The position numbers were made by a program, and so were the translations under genes. Below, piece after piece: positions 8,609 through 18,152 of a stretch of DNA of 64,000 bases. The notes under the pieces are model-generated. The model did not search any database. It was not told the DNA's origin and was given only the letters and a program-made list of their open reading frames with translations. Within the stretch, counting starts at the first letter, position 1. Each line of letters starts with the position of its first letter. The DNA is from Planctomycetota bacterium (GTDB lineage Bacteria > Planctomycetota > Phycisphaerae > Phycisphaerales > UBA1924), in NCBI GenBank assembly GCA_013285505.1, contig CP053450.1, forward strand, positions 1,286,796 through 1,350,795, written 5' to 3'.

Positions 8609-9061
8609 CTAGTCGATGGTGACCTGCTCGAACACCAGGCCGTCGCCCTCGCTGCCGACGAAGTAGGCCTCGACGTTGATGGCGCTCGAGACGCGGCGGA
8701 TCTGGAAGGCGGCGCGGACGAGGTCGGCGCGCTGGAGGGCGGCCATGCGGTCGGGCTCGACGCCGAGGCGGTGGGCGTAGAACGCGCAGCCCTGGTGCTG
8801 GATGAGGACGACGCGGTCGATGCCGTGGGCGTCGGTGAGGAACTTGAGCTCGTCGATGACGCCCTCCTGCTCGAGCCGGGCCTCGGTGTGCCCGGCGAGG
8901 CAGCCGGGGCCGCCGGGGAGGGCGACCCGGTCGTAGCGGGGCAGTTTGAGGCCGTTCTGGAGGAAATCGTCGAAGTGCTCGCCGACGCGGCCGTCGGAGC
9001 AGTAGACCGCGGCGGCGTGCATGCGTTCGGCGTTGTACTCGACGGGTGAGCGGTAGGTCAT
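8609..9061 (-). CDS. Beta-carbonic anhydrase-like protein
   Basis: 150 residues, complete. It contains VYCSDGRVGEHFDDF, matching the Cys-x-Asp-x-Arg region of beta carbonic anhydrases, and VLIQHQGCAFY, matching the His-x-x-Cys zinc ligands. The order and spacing of Cys, Asp-Arg, His and Cys fit a zinc enzyme of the Pro_CA-like group. It is shorter than classical beta-CAs (about 200 residues), so actual CO2 hydration is inferred. Divergent from the pseudouridine synthase. Confidence 0.7.
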   Translation of the reverse strand: MTYRSPVEYNAERMHAAAVYCSDGRVGEHFDDFLQNGLKLPRYDRVALPGGPGCLAGHTEARLEQEGVIDELKFLTDAHGIDRVVLIQHQGCAFYAHRLGVEPDRMAALQRADLVRAAFQIRRVSSAINVEAYFVGSEGDGLVFEQVTID

Positions 9062-9122
9062 GTCTCAAGGTTATCCGGGTCGGGCGGCGGGTGCAGGCCG
9101 CGGCGCGGAGCTACTGTCTCGC

Positions 9123-9962
9123 GTGGCTGTTCCCCTCGCCAACGACCGCGTGACCTTCCGCCTGGCGCATGCCGACGACGACATGCTGGTGGTCGAGAAG
9201 CGCGCCAAACTGGTGACGGTGCCGGGCGTGGGGCACGATGCGGACACGCTGCTGAACGGGCTGATGGCCCATTACGGCCCGCGGCTGGCCAAGCTCGGGG
9301 CCAAGCGGGACTGGGGGATGCTGCACCGGCTCGACCGCGGGACGAGCGGGCTGCTGGTGGTGGCACTCTCGGCGGAGGCCTACGACGGGCTGCGGGAGTC
9401 GTTCGAGACCCGGGCGGTGCGGAAGTTCTACTGGGCGGTGTGCCGGCGGGCTCCCAACAAGCCGTCGGGGGTGATCAAGCGGCCGATCGTCGAGGTGGTC
9501 AAGAAGGTGGACAAGTACACCTCCACCAAGACCGCGCGGATCGGGACCTCGGGCAAGCCGGCGGTGACGGCGTACCGGGTGATCGAGGAGTCGGTCTCGG
9601 GGTGTCTGACCGAGGCAAGGCCGGTGACGGGGCGGCTGCACCAGGTGCGGGTGCATCTCGACTCGATCTCCTCGACGGTGTTGGGGGATGAGTTTTACGG
9701 TCCTGATGTCGCGCGGCGGGCGTCGTCGCGGCTGGCGCTGCACGCGCACCGGGTGGCGTTCAATCACCCGATCACGGGCGAAGAACTCGACGTGCACTCG
9801 CCGTTCCCGAAAGACCTGCGGTCGCTCCTCACGCGGATGCACCTGCACCCTCCGCCGGCGGTGGGCGTGAAATCTGCGGGGAACGGGCTGGTCGATGACG
9901 ACGGTCTACCAGAGGACGCCGAGGAATTCGCGGGCGATACCGTCGGCGACGAGGAATCCTGA
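9123..9962 (+). CDS. RluA-family pseudouridine synthase
   Basis: Isomerises uridine in structured RNA. The catalytic motif HRLDRGTSGLLV carries the essential Asp, and VTGRLHQVRVHL and LALHAHRVAFNHP are the conserved downstream blocks. There is no S4 domain, so it resembles the RluA/YqcB-type short members; the target position in rRNA or tRNA cannot be told. I chose GTG 9123 because earlier in-frame codons would overlap the start of the divergent carbonic anhydrase gene. The C-terminal tail overlaps the convergent hemW stop region by about 57 bases. Confidence 0.85.
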   Translation: MAVPLANDRVTFRLAHADDDMLVVEKRAKLVTVPGVGHDADTLLNGLMAHYGPRLAKLGAKRDWGMLHRLDRGTSGLLVVALSAEAYDGLRESFETRAVRKFYWAVCRRAPNKPSGVIKRPIVEVVKKVDKYTSTKTARIGTSGKPAVTAYRVIEESVSGCLTEARPVTGRLHQVRVHLDSISSTVLGDEFYGPDVARRASSRLALHAHRVAFNHPITGEELDVHSPFPKDLRSLLTRMHLHPPPAVGVKSAGNGLVDDDGLPEDAEEFAGDTVGDEES

Positions 9963-11319
9963 AGCGGTCGGTTTGATCCGGTCGCCGTCCTGCACGAGAT
10001 AGCCGCGTTCGATCTGTTCTGCCGCGATGCTTCGGACGGCGGCGGCGATCGTCTCGTCGAAGCCGCGGAGCACGCTTTCGAGATCGATTCCCTCGCGCAG
10101 GCGGACGCCGGTCATGAGCGTTTCGCCGAGGAAACGCGTGGCGTCGGGGTGTTCGATGTCCACGGCGTGGGGGTGGCCCTGGTCGTCGCGGTTGAGGTAG
10201 TCGTCGAGCCGGGGCTGGTTCTTCCAGCGCCAGCTGGCGGGGCGGCGGACGCGATGGAGGGAGTCGGGCGGCTGGAACGCGGCTGCGCCCCGCGTTGAGG
10301 GGCTGGATGGCCGCGGCCTGGGCGGTGGGGGGCTGGAAGGCCGGGTCGGCGGTGCCGGCGGGCTGGAATCCGGGTCGTTCCGGGTCGTGTGCTGGCTGCG
10401 GATCGGCGGCGGTGCGGAGGTTGCCGCTGGCGCTCGGGCCGGCTGCGAGCCAGGAGGCCTGTCGCCAGTAGGCGAGATTGTGCGCGCACTCGTGCCCGGT
10501 CGCGGCGAAGTTGGAGACTTCGTAGCGGTCGAGCCCCGCGGCTGCGCAGCGCTCGACGGTGCGCTCGTACATGTCGGCCTCGAGGTCTTCGTCGGCGGGG
10601 GTGAAGTCGCCCCGCTTGAGGCGAGCGGTCATGGCGGTGTTGGGCTCGTAGGTGAGGGCGTAGCAGGAGAGGTGGGTCGTCCCGAGTGCGAGGGCGCGGT
10701 CGAGGTCGGCCTCCCACTCGGGCAGGGTCTGGCCGGGGATGGCGAAGATGAGGTCGATGCTGGTGCGGGTGATGCCGGCGGCCCGTGCGAGGCCGGCGGC
10801 CCGCTCGACGCTGTCGGGGTCGTGCCAGCGTTCGAGGGTCTTGAGGTGCTTGGGGTTGAAGGACTGTGCGCCCATGCTCAGGCGGTTGACGCCGCCGGCG
10901 CGGAGGGTGTCGAAGAGCTCGGGGCTGGCGGTCTCGGGGTTGCACTCGACGCTGAACTCGCCGGTGCCGGATTTGATGGAGGAGAGGTCGAAGGAGGCGT
11001 CGAGGGTGGACAGGAGTTGTTGCCAGAGGTCGGTTCGGAGGAGGGTCGGGGTGCCGCCGCCGACGAAGATGGAGCGGAGGGGCTCACTCCGGGCCAGCGG
11101 GGCGAGGGCCTCGAGTTCGCGGCGGAGGCGGTCGGTGAAGGGCTGCTGCCGGTCCCGGGTGTCCACGAGGCTGTAGAAGTCGCAGTAGTGGCATTTGTGG
11201 AAGCAGAACGGGACGTGGATGTAGAGGTGCCTGACCGGGGCGTGTGCGGGGTCGGCGGCGAGGGCCCGCACGACGGCGCCGGTCGAGGTGCTCGGGATTT
11301 GCGGGAGGCGGGTGGTCAC
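9906..11319 (-). CDS. hemW: Radical SAM protein HemW (one frame break)
   Basis: The N-terminal LYIHVPFCFHKCHYCDFYS carries the radical SAM CxxxCxxC cluster motif. FVGGGTPTLL, VECNPET, RLSMGAQSF and IDLIFAIPGQT are typical of the HemN/HemW family, and the short C-terminal winged domain marks HemW, a heme-trafficking protein, and not coproporphyrinogen oxidase. The frame changes near 10285. Between AAGPSASG and PRLDDYLNR sits an extra low-complexity stretch containing GFQPAG, AFQPP and AAFQPP, encoded by a 30-31-base quasi-tandem repeat. GTG start at 11319. Confidence 0.88.
10262..10390. repeat. Quasi-tandem GGCTGGA repeat inside hemW, period 30-31
   Basis: GGCTGGAA or GGCTGGAT begins at 10270, 10301, 10331 and 10361. 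On the coding (minus) strand each unit gives FQP or IQP-type residues. The same GGCTGGAA core is at the centre of the thiE palindromes, so the array may be built from decayed copies of that element. Confidence 0.6.
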
Positions 11320-11439
11320 ACTAGGCTACCCTGCGGCACGGTCTGGACTTCCGGGCCGGTGTATCGAGTAGGCGGGATTCGGATGTCACGCCCGCGGATT
11401 GACCCCGACGACCGGCTCGCGGGCCGGACCGAACGGCAG

Positions 11440-11457
11440 GCCGGACATGCGTCCGGC
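11440..11457. repeat. Hairpin GCCGGAC-ATGC-GTCCGGC
   Basis: A perfect 7-bp stem with a 4-base loop in the hemW-FHA intergenic region, about 20 bases upstream of the FHA start. It could be a regulatory hairpin or another short palindromic repeat. Confidence 0.45.
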
Positions 11458-11478
11458 GGGAAAGGATAGTGTGCTCGA

Positions 11479-11943
11479 GTGGATTCGGCCCTTGTTCATG
11501 TGCGTTCGGACGGGAAGCAGCAGGCGGTGCCTCTCAAAGCCGGCAAGATTCTGATCGGTCGGCACGACGATTGTCAGATCCGGATCCCGGCGGCCAACGT
11601 GTCGAGGCATCACTGCGAGGTGGTGACCGGTGGCTCGGGCGTCCGCATCAAGGACCTGGGCTCGAGCAACGGCACCTTTGTCAACGGGCACAAGGTCGAT
11701 GACGCGGAGCTCTCGGCGGGCGATGTGCTCGAGATCGGGACGCTGCTGTTTGTGGTGCGGATCGACGGCGACCCGGCCTCGATCGACCCCGAGGCGTTGA
11801 GTCAGCACGTCAAGTCGGCGGCCAGCTCGGCCGGGGCGGACGCGGCGACGGTGAACACGCCGCTCGCCAACGACGACTCGAGCGTGGACTTTGATTTCGA
11901 CTTCGATCTGTCGGACGACGACGACGACCAGCCCGCGCTGTAG
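11479..11943 (+). CDS. FHA-domain protein
   Basis: 154 residues. The forkhead-associated domain covers about residues 5-97, with the phosphothreonine-binding core IGRHDDCQIRIP, SRHHCEV and SSNGTFVNG. The tail is acidic and disordered (DFDFDFDLSDDDDD). FHA domains bind phosphothreonine peptides made by Ser/Thr kinases. No kinase gene of that type is adjacent. Start is GTG 11479, with AAAGGA about 12 bases upstream. A rho-independent terminator follows at 11988-12015. Confidence 0.85.
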   Translation: MDSALVHVRSDGKQQAVPLKAGKILIGRHDDCQIRIPAANVSRHHCEVVTGGSGVRIKDLGSSNGTFVNGHKVDDAELSAGDVLEIGTLLFVVRIDGDPASIDPEALSQHVKSAASSAGADAATVNTPLANDDSSVDFDFDFDLSDDDDDQPAL

Positions 11944-11987
11944 GCGGCGGGCGGGGGATCTGTTCGGATCAGGATCTGTCGTGGGGG

Positions 11988-12015
11988 AGCCGGCCGGGCA
12001 TCAGGCCGGCTTTTT
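11988..12015 (+). terminator. Rho-independent terminator after FHA gene
   Basis: Stem AGCCGGCC/GGCCGGCT (8 bp) with an 8-base loop, followed by TTTTT. It lies 45 bases after the FHA stop and overlaps the 3' end of the convergent small zinc-ribbon gene. Confidence 0.8.
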
Positions 12016-12189
12016 GGCGTTGGCTGCGGGCTTGGCGGCGGCGTCGGCCGGGTCGGTGGCTTTTTCCGGGATGCGTATCGCGGTCGAGCAGCCTTTGCAG
12101 CGGACGGTCTTGCCGCGGGCGCTGGAGGGAACGCCCAATACCTTGCGGCAGAGCAGGTTGGGGCACATGATGCGGATGGTTTCTTCCAT
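12001..12189 (-). CDS. Small zinc-ribbon protein (62 aa)
   Basis: It has the pattern MCPNLLCRKVL and RGKTVRCKGC, a four-cysteine ribbon resembling small planctomycete ribbon domains that usually precede membrane or kinase modules. Here it stands alone with an Ala/Lys-rich tail (KPAANAKKPA). No membrane segment. Probably cytoplasmic and Zn-binding; function unknown. Divergent from purA across a 227-base gap (12190-12416) that should hold both promoters; I recognise nothing else in the gap. Confidence 0.65.
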   Translation of the reverse strand: MEETIRIMCPNLLCRKVLGVPSSARGKTVRCKGCSTAIRIPEKATDPADAAAKPAANAKKPA

Positions 12190-12416
12190 TGGCTCACACT
12201 CTCCGTACGGCCTTCTGATCGGGCTGTCGGCGGGGTCGGATGAGGCGGAGTGTCGCGGCCGCGATTTGGGGAGCGGGCGGGCATTCGGGTCGTGCGGGCT
12301 GGCTCGGTATCGGCGGACCTATCGGACGCCCCTATCGTTGTGGGTCGCGTGCCGGCGGTTGACCGCACGCATTTGAGAGACTGTCCCCCACGCCTGGTGC
12401 AGAGGAACTCGCAGCG

Positions 12417-13796
12417 ATGATTGAGAGCAGCACGACGACAGCGGCCGCGCCCCGGGCGCTCAGCCGGGCCGAGGGGCGTGACCGGACCCAGAAGGGCACC
12501 TGCACGGCGGTCGTGGGGCTGCAGTGGGGGGACGAGGGCAAGGGCAAGATCGTGGACCTGCTCGCGGCCGACCACGACGCGGTGGTGCGGTACAACGGCG
12601 GGGCCAACGCCGGGCACACGGTGGTGGTGGGCGACCAGAAGTACGCCCTGCACTTGGTGCCGTCGGGCATCCTCTACCCGGGCGTGATGGCGGTGGTGGG
12701 CAACGGGGTGGTGGTCGATCCGGAGAAGCTGCTCGAGGAGATCGAGGGGCTGGAGAAGCGCGGGGTCTCGACCGAGCGGCTGGTGGTCTCCAGTCGCGCG
12801 CACGTGGTGGCGCCCTACCACAAGCTCGAGGACGAGGTGCGTGAGCGGCTGCTGACCGGCGGGGGCAAGGACGGCTCGATCGGGACGACCAAGCGGGGGA
12901 TCGGGCCGTGTTATGCCGACAAGGCGCAGCGGTCGAGCGCGATCCGGGTGGGGGACCTGCTGCGGCCGGAGGCGCTGCGGGAGAAGCTGGAGATCGCGTG
13001 CCGGTTCAAGCGGACGCGGCTGGTGGATATCGAGGTGGGGGACTCGCTGGACCCGGCGAAGCTGACCGAGCGTTTGTCGGCCGTAGGGGAGAAACTGCGC
13101 GCGCGCGTGATGGACACGACGTATCTGCTGCATGACATGCTCGGCGAGGGCAAGCGGGTGCTGTTTGAGGGCGGCAACGCGACACTCCTGGATGTGGACC
13201 ACGGGACGTACCCGTTTGTGACCAGTTCCAACTGCACGGCGCTGGGCATCTCGACGGGGACGGGCGTGCCGGGGCGCAGGCTGGATCGGGTCGTGGGGAT
13301 CATGAAGGCGTATTCGACGCGGGTGGGTGCGGGACCGATGCCGACGGAACTGCTGGACGCGACGGGCAACCTGCTGCGGGAGCGGGGGCGCGAGTACGGC
13401 ACGACCACGGGCAGGCCCCGCCGGTGCGGGTGGCTCGATCTGGTGGCGGTGCGGTATTCGGTGATGGTCAACGGCGTGACGGAGATCGCGCTGATGCTGT
13501 TTGACGTGCTGGCGGGGTTTGACGAGCTGCAGGTGTGCACGGCGTACGAGATTGCGCGCGCGGACGGGACGACCGAGAGGACCGACCGGTTCCCGCCGGA
13601 CGCGGTGGATCTGGAGCGGGTGACGCCGATCTACGAGACCTTGCCGGGCTTTGGTGAGGAGATCACCGGGGCGCGGGGGTGGGACGATCTGCCGGCGAAG
13701 GCCCGGGAGTATGTCGAGTTCGTTGAGAAGTATCTCGGCGTGCCGGTGTCGATCGTGAGCGTGGGGCCGGGGCGGGGGCAGACGTTGGTGGGGTGA
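12417..13796 (+). CDS. purA: Adenylosuccinate synthetase
   Basis: 459 residues, uninterrupted. Makes adenylosuccinate from IMP, aspartate and GTP in AMP synthesis. The GTP-binding and catalytic segment QWGDEGKGKIVDLLA is present, along with YNGGANAGHTVV, GTTKRGIGPCYADK, EGGNATLLDVDHGTYPFVT and GRPRRCGWLD. It carries an N-terminal extension of about 28 residues before the core. The start is supported by AGAGGAA upstream. The long intact frame contrasts with broken neighbours, so the break density is uneven. Confidence 0.97.
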   Translation: MIESSTTTAAAPRALSRAEGRDRTQKGTCTAVVGLQWGDEGKGKIVDLLAADHDAVVRYNGGANAGHTVVVGDQKYALHLVPSGILYPGVMAVVGNGVVVDPEKLLEEIEGLEKRGVSTERLVVSSRAHVVAPYHKLEDEVRERLLTGGGKDGSIGTTKRGIGPCYADKAQRSSAIRVGDLLRPEALREKLEIACRFKRTRLVDIEVGDSLDPAKLTERLSAVGEKLRARVMDTTYLLHDMLGEGKRVLFEGGNATLLDVDHGTYPFVTSSNCTALGISTGTGVPGRRLDRVVGIMKAYSTRVGAGPMPTELLDATGNLLRERGREYGTTTGRPRRCGWLDLVAVRYSVMVNGVTEIALMLFDVLAGFDELQVCTAYEIARADGTTERTDRFPPDAVDLERVTPIYETLPGFGEEITGARGWDDLPAKAREYVEFVEKYLGVPVSIVSVGPGRGQTLVG

Positions 13797-13877
13797 GCCT
13801 CGGCGGAGCGCGGGTGCGGCCGGATCGTGGCCTTCGCTCGATGACTCGCTCAGACCACGGCACCTGGGCGGGAGCAA

Positions 13878-13936
13878 CCCCACGCTTGCGCGTTGGGGCT
13901 CTTTCGTCGTGGCTCCTCGCTTGCGCGTCGGGCTCT
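13878..13936. repeat. Two degenerate REP-like palindromes between purA and aroC
   Basis: CCCCACGC-TTGC-GCGTTGGGG at 13878-13898, and a second TCGC-TTGC-GCG copy followed by GGGCTC near 13916-13936. They have the same TTGC-loop design as the copies at 7481 and 25025. The two lie within 60 bases in the 5' region of aroC. Confidence 0.55.
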
Positions 13937-13950
13937 GATACCCTTGCGGC

Positions 13951-15148
13951 ATGCCAACTCTCCACTACCAGACCGCGGGCGAATCGCACGGGCCGGGGCT
14001 GCTTGCCACGGTGACCGGGCTGCCCGCGGGTGTCTCGCTCGATGAGGACCTGATCAACCTGGAGTTGTCGCGTCGGCAGGGCGGGTACGGGGCGCGGGGG
14101 CGGCAGCGGATCGAGACCGACCGGGTGGAGTTCCTGACCGGCGTGCGGCGGGGGGCGGAGCATCGGGTCGCCCCTGACGATGTTCATCAAGAACAAGGAC
14201 TCGCGGCTGGACGATCTGGAGCGGACGCCGCCGGTGCACCGGCCTCGCCCCGGCCACGCGGACCTGGCTGGCAGCATCAAGTGGCTGACGACCGATTGCC
14301 GCGAGACGCTGGAGCGGGCCAGCGCGCGCGGGAGACCGCGGCCCGGGTGGCCGCCGGGGCGGTGGCCAAGTGCCTGCTGCGGGAGTTCGGGGTGGAGGTG
14401 TTCGGGTTTGTGCGGCAGATCGGGCCGCACGCGAGCCGCTGTGGAGGTAACGCCGGAGAACTGGCGTGAGATGGTCGCGGTGCGGGACGCGAGCGAGACG
14501 TATTGCCCGGACCCGGCGGTGACCGAGCGGCAGTGCGCGACGATCCGGCAGGCGAAGGTGGACAAGGACACGGTGGGGGGCATCGTCGAGGCGCACGGGT
14601 TCGGGTGCCCGATGGGCATCGGCTCGAGCATGGACTGGCGGGACAAGCTGGACTCGCGGATCGGGGCGGCGGTCTTGGGCATTCAAGCGTTCAAGGCGGT
14701 GGAGATCGGGATGGGGCGCGACTGTGCGGCGCTGCCCGGGTCGAAGGTGCACGACCCGATCTACTACGACGCGGCGCAGCGCGGCACGTCGACGCTGGGG
14801 TTTGTGCGATCGAGCAACAACGCGGGCGGAACCGAGGGCGGCATGACCAACGGGCAGCCGGTGGTGGTGCGGGGGACGATGAAGCCGATCGCGACGCTCT
14901 TGCGCGGGCTGCCGAGCATCGATCTGAACACCAAGAAGGCGGACGAGAGCCAGTACGAGCGGAGCGATGTGTGCGCGGTGAGCGCGGCCAGCGTGGTGAT
15001 GGAGAACGCGGTGGCGTTCGAGATTGCGCGCGCGTTCAGCGACAAGTTCGGCGGCGACTCGGTGACGGAGATGGGGACGAACTACGACACGTTCCTGAAG
15101 ATGGCGAGGAGTTTGCCGTTGGAGCCGCCGGAGATGACGATTGCGTGA
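13951..15148 (+). CDS. aroC: Chorismate synthase (three frame breaks)
   Basis: Converts EPSP to chorismate with reduced FMN; last step of the shikimate pathway. Conserved blocks run in order: TAGESHGPGL, SRRQGGYGARGRQRIE, SPLTMFIKNKD, SIKWLTTDCRETLERAS, VDKDTVGGIVEA, SSMDWRDKLD, SNNAGGTEGGMTNGQP and RSDVCAVSAASVVMENA. The frame changes near 14160 (an extra G in a G6 run), near 14320 and near 14445. Joined length is about 399 residues, normal for a planctomycete AroC. Confidence 0.92.
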
Positions 15149-15299
15149 GAGAGATCGGTGCGATGGGGATAAGCACGCGAGCGCGGTCCGGTGAGAATCC
15201 GCGTGTCGTGAGAGTGCCGATTCGCCGTCCGCGTGCTCACGCCCGCGGCTCTGAAGTGCGAGAAAGTCGGGATTCCTGCGTTGTCCCCGGGGTGACGAC

Positions 15300-16063
15300 A
15301 TGAACAGATCCGTCAAGCGGTGGTCGCTGGTGTTCGCCTACTGGCTCGTCCAGAGTGTGCTCGTCGCGGCGGTCCCGATCGTGGTGTTCTCGTTTGAGAA
15401 CGGCGGGTTCAATCCGCCGACCGTGCGGGAGTTGATGGACCCCGACGCGTGGAAGGTCTTCGGCTTCTGGGTGGCGGTGTTTACGGTGGTTCAGTGGGTG
15501 CTGGTCTTTCCGTGGCAGCTTCAGACACCGCCGCGGAAGCGGGGCAAATCGCTCAAGCTGTCGCTGGTGGTTTCGGCGTTCCTGATCGGGCTGATGGTGA
15601 TTGGGATCGTGCTGGCGATGTTCGAGGCGTTCTGGCCCCGGTCGGTGGAGAGTGAGGCCGCGGGGCTGGCCGTGCTCGCGGCGGTGCTGCTCAGTTGGGT
15701 GGTGGGGTCGGTGTTGTTGCTGGCGTATTGCCGGCGTTCGGCGCTCACCAACGACGGGCTGCTCACGCGGGTCGCGCGGCTGGTGTTTGCCGGCTCGGTG
15801 GTGGAGACGATCGCGCTGATCCCGCTGAGCGTGATGGTGCGGCGGAAGTCCGAGTGCTACTGCTTCACCGGGACGTATTTCATGCTGAATGTCTGTGCGG
15901 CGTTGGGGATCGTCGTGGCGGGGCCGGCGTTTCTGGTGCCGCTGTTTGCGCGCGGGGGCGTGCGCGGCGGTTTGCGGGGTTGTGCCCGTGGTGTGGGTAT
16001 GACCGGGCGGGGTTGGCCGTGGGGGCGGCGTGCCCGGAGTGTGGCCGCAAGCAGGGGGCGTGA
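15300..16063 (+). CDS. Multi-pass membrane protein with C-terminal zinc ribbon, paralog 3 (one frame break)
   Basis: Four to five hydrophobic segments (for example VFAYWLVQSVLVAAVPIVVF, VAVFTVVQWVLVF, LVVSAFLIGLMVIGIVLA and LAVLAAVLLSWVVGSVLLLA) are followed by a basic loop. After a frame change near 15965 in a G-rich run comes the ribbon CPWCGYDRAGL...CPECGRKQGA. It shares the ribbon with the genes at 6.6-8.3 kb but has more membrane spans. Function unknown. The next gene starts 60 bases later. Confidence 0.65.
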
Positions 16064-16123
16064 AATCCCAACAGAATCTCTCGCTCGGCTGGAGCGTGAT
16101 GCAGAGGGGCAGGGGCGCGATTG

Positions 16124-16888
16124 ATGATGAGCGGTCGGTCGGGTTGGCTGAGTCTGAGCTTCCTCGCGCTGGCGTTGGTAGCACCGCTCGCGAGCTTGTT
16201 GTTCGCATGGTACAGCCGTCCGATCTGGTCGATGACGGACAGCCAGCTTGCTCTGCTACTGCTGCTGCCGGTTGGATACCTGTTGCTGCTGGTGTTCACG
16301 ATCGCATCGATCACGCGTGACATGGTGCGGAACAAGGCTGGTTCTGATCTCAGGGCCGAGTGCTGCGTGTGCGGAGGCGAGTTGCATGACACGGCCGAGG
16401 TGTGCCGGGGATGCGGCTTGGATTGGCATCGTGAAGTGTTCATCGGTGCCGAGCCGACGCCGTTTGCTGGATGGCCGCCTCGTTGCAGAGAGTGCGGGTA
16501 CGACCTTTCTGGGCTCGAAGAGGCACTGCCCTGTCCTGAGTGCGGCGTCGTAGACGAGCCGCTGCGGTGTGAAGAACGGCAACGAGTAGATGAGTGGGTC
16601 TTGATTCGCCGTGGCGTTCGGTGGCTCGCGACGGGTTCGGCGTTGACGATGGTCGTTGGTTCGATCATGGTCAGTGTGTCGTCCTATGTCGCCGTTCCCG
16701 TGCTCAGTGTGCTGCACGGCACGTGCGTGTTCATCGGGTGTTTGTGGCTGTATGGTGCCAAGGACGGTCGCCGGCTGCGGGGAGAGCATGGTGATCACGC
16801 CCCGTGGTTCGTCATCGACGGCCTCGTCCTTGGATGGGTCGTGTGGTTATGGATCGTGGTGGCGTGGCTCAAGACGATGATGGCATAG
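16124..16888 (+). CDS. Membrane protein with internal double zinc ribbon, paralog 4
   Basis: About 254 residues. Two N-terminal membrane spans (FLALALVAPLASLLF, LALLLLLPVGYLLLLVF) are followed by a cytoplasmic region with eight cysteines in two ribbons, CCVCGGEL...CRGCGLDW and CRECGYDLSG...CPECGVVD, then two or three more spans. The second ribbon is the same CGYDL/CPEC type as in the other family members, here placed mid-protein. Its 3' end overlaps the convergent aat gene by 20 bases. Function unknown. Confidence 0.7.
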   Translation: MMSGRSGWLSLSFLALALVAPLASLLFAWYSRPIWSMTDSQLALLLLLPVGYLLLLVFTIASITRDMVRNKAGSDLRAECCVCGGELHDTAEVCRGCGLDWHREVFIGAEPTPFAGWPPRCRECGYDLSGLEEALPCPECGVVDEPLRCEERQRVDEWVLIRRGVRWLATGSALTMVVGSIMVSVSSYVAVPVLSVLHGTCVFIGCLWLYGAKDGRRLRGEHGDHAPWFVIDGLVLGWVVWLWIVVAWLKTMMA

Positions 16889-17622
16889 ATGTGAGAGCGC
16901 CCCACTCGCACACATCGTCACGATGCTGCTCGAGCAGCTTCTGATACTCGGCAGCCGCCATCTCCTCGCACCCAAACGTCGCGAGGTGCTCGCTCCACAT
17001 CTGCGTGTCGAGGAGGGTGAAGCCCCGGGCCCGGCAGTGGAGGATGGTGCGGGCGAGGCAGACCTTGCTGGCGTCGCGGCCGCCGAGGTCGGGGCGGCTG
17101 AACATCGCCTCGCCGCAGAAGACGCCGCCGACGCGCAGGCCGTAGAGCCCGCCGACGAGTGTGCGGCGGTTGGCGTGGTCGAAGTAGACGGCGTCCTCGG
17201 GCGCGGGGATTGGTGAAGTCTCCTCCGGCCAGGCACGCCACGCCTCGACGGAGTGGGCAAGGCCGGCATCGTGGAACGCCTCGAAGAGCGTGATGATGTG
17301 GCGGTCGATCCACGCGCCGTCGCGGCGCCGGTCGGCGCAGGCGCGGATGACGCGGGCGAACGCGGCGTCGGTGGTGACCTCGAAGCGGCCGGAGCCGCAT
17401 GGTCTGCCTGAGGCGGCGGCTGATGTGGAAGCCGGGGGGGTCGAGGCGGATGACGCCGCGGGGGTCGGTCTGGTACCAGCAGGGCGGCGGGGTGTGCCGG
17501 CCGCGGCCGGGGGTCTGGGCGGCCATCAGGAAGGCCCCTTCCCGGTAGCTGTCGAGCGCGGCCGCGAGGTGAGGGGGGAGGTCGGGCGAGTGGGCGGGCG
17601 TCTGGTTGGGCTTCTGGGCCAT
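16869..17622 (-). CDS. aat: Leucyl/phenylalanyl-tRNA-protein transferase (one frame break)
   Basis: Transfers Leu or Phe from tRNA to N-terminal Arg or Lys of proteins, marking them for the Clp N-end rule pathway. Joined across a break near 17390, the protein shows WIDRHIITLFEAFHDAG, the core GGLYGLRVGGVFCGEAMFSR and DASKVCLARTILHCRARGF, and LLDTQMWSEHLATFGCEE. These match LFTR motifs. Start MAQKPNQTP at 17622 is followed by YREGAFLMA, a typical N-terminal segment. Confidence 0.88.
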
Positions 17623-17847
17623 CGGGTCACCGTACGCCCGGATCTGGTGGGCGAGGGGGGCCGGCTGGTGGCCGGCCGGGGGGCGAGCCGGAGGGTCGTG
17701 GGAGGGGTTTCGAGGCGTTGCGGTTGTGTTCGGGATGCCGATCTGCGAAACTGGGGTCGAGCGGTTCCCAATTATCTCCTGCACCGCCGCAGCGCACGAG
17801 GGCGCGGGTGTGTGCGAGTGGGGCTCCGGCTCGGGAAGGAACGACTG

Positions 17848-18081
17848 ATGAATGACAACCCGCTGGTTTCGGTCTTGCAGGACGAGGATCTGTTCATCCC
17901 CCTGATCATGGCGTCGGTGGGGCTGGTCTGGATCGTGTTGGGGACGATGGCGGGGATGGTCAAGTCGGTCGCCCGGGAGCGGACGCGTCGTGAGATCGCG
18001 GCGTACATCGCCGAGGGCTCGATGACGCCCGAGCAGGGCGAGAAGCTGATGAAGGCCGGCAAGAGCTGCGGCTCGATGTAG
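17848..18081 (+). CDS. Small single-TM protein with SHOCT-like tail, copy 1
   Basis: 77 residues. The start at 17848 has a good site (GGAAGGA). One membrane segment spans about residues 16-38 (LIMASVGLVWIVLGTMAGMV). Then comes a basic stretch and the cytoplasmic motif TRREIAAYIAEGSMTPEQGEKLM. The tail resembles the short helical SHOCT motif (aspect: G-S-M-T-P-E). Two further genes of the same design follow. Function unknown. Confidence 0.75.
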   Translation: MNDNPLVSVLQDEDLFIPLIMASVGLVWIVLGTMAGMVKSVARERTRREIAAYIAEGSMTPEQGEKLMKAGKSCGSM

Positions 18082-18152
18082 CCTGCCGCGGATCCGAACA
18101 CATTGGACGACCCGAGCCGGCTCGGGGCTATTGCAGAAAGGACAGTCGGGGC

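Noticed and set aside
10262..10390. CRISPR-like array in hemW (period about 30)
   Set aside because: Only four degenerate cores, in frame within a coding gene, with no uniform repeat/spacer split and no cas genes.
14160..14160. Programmed frameshifting in aroC and others
   Set aside because: The breaks have no shared slippery sequence plus downstream structure, occur in both directions, and hit many unrelated genes, so sequencing error is simpler.
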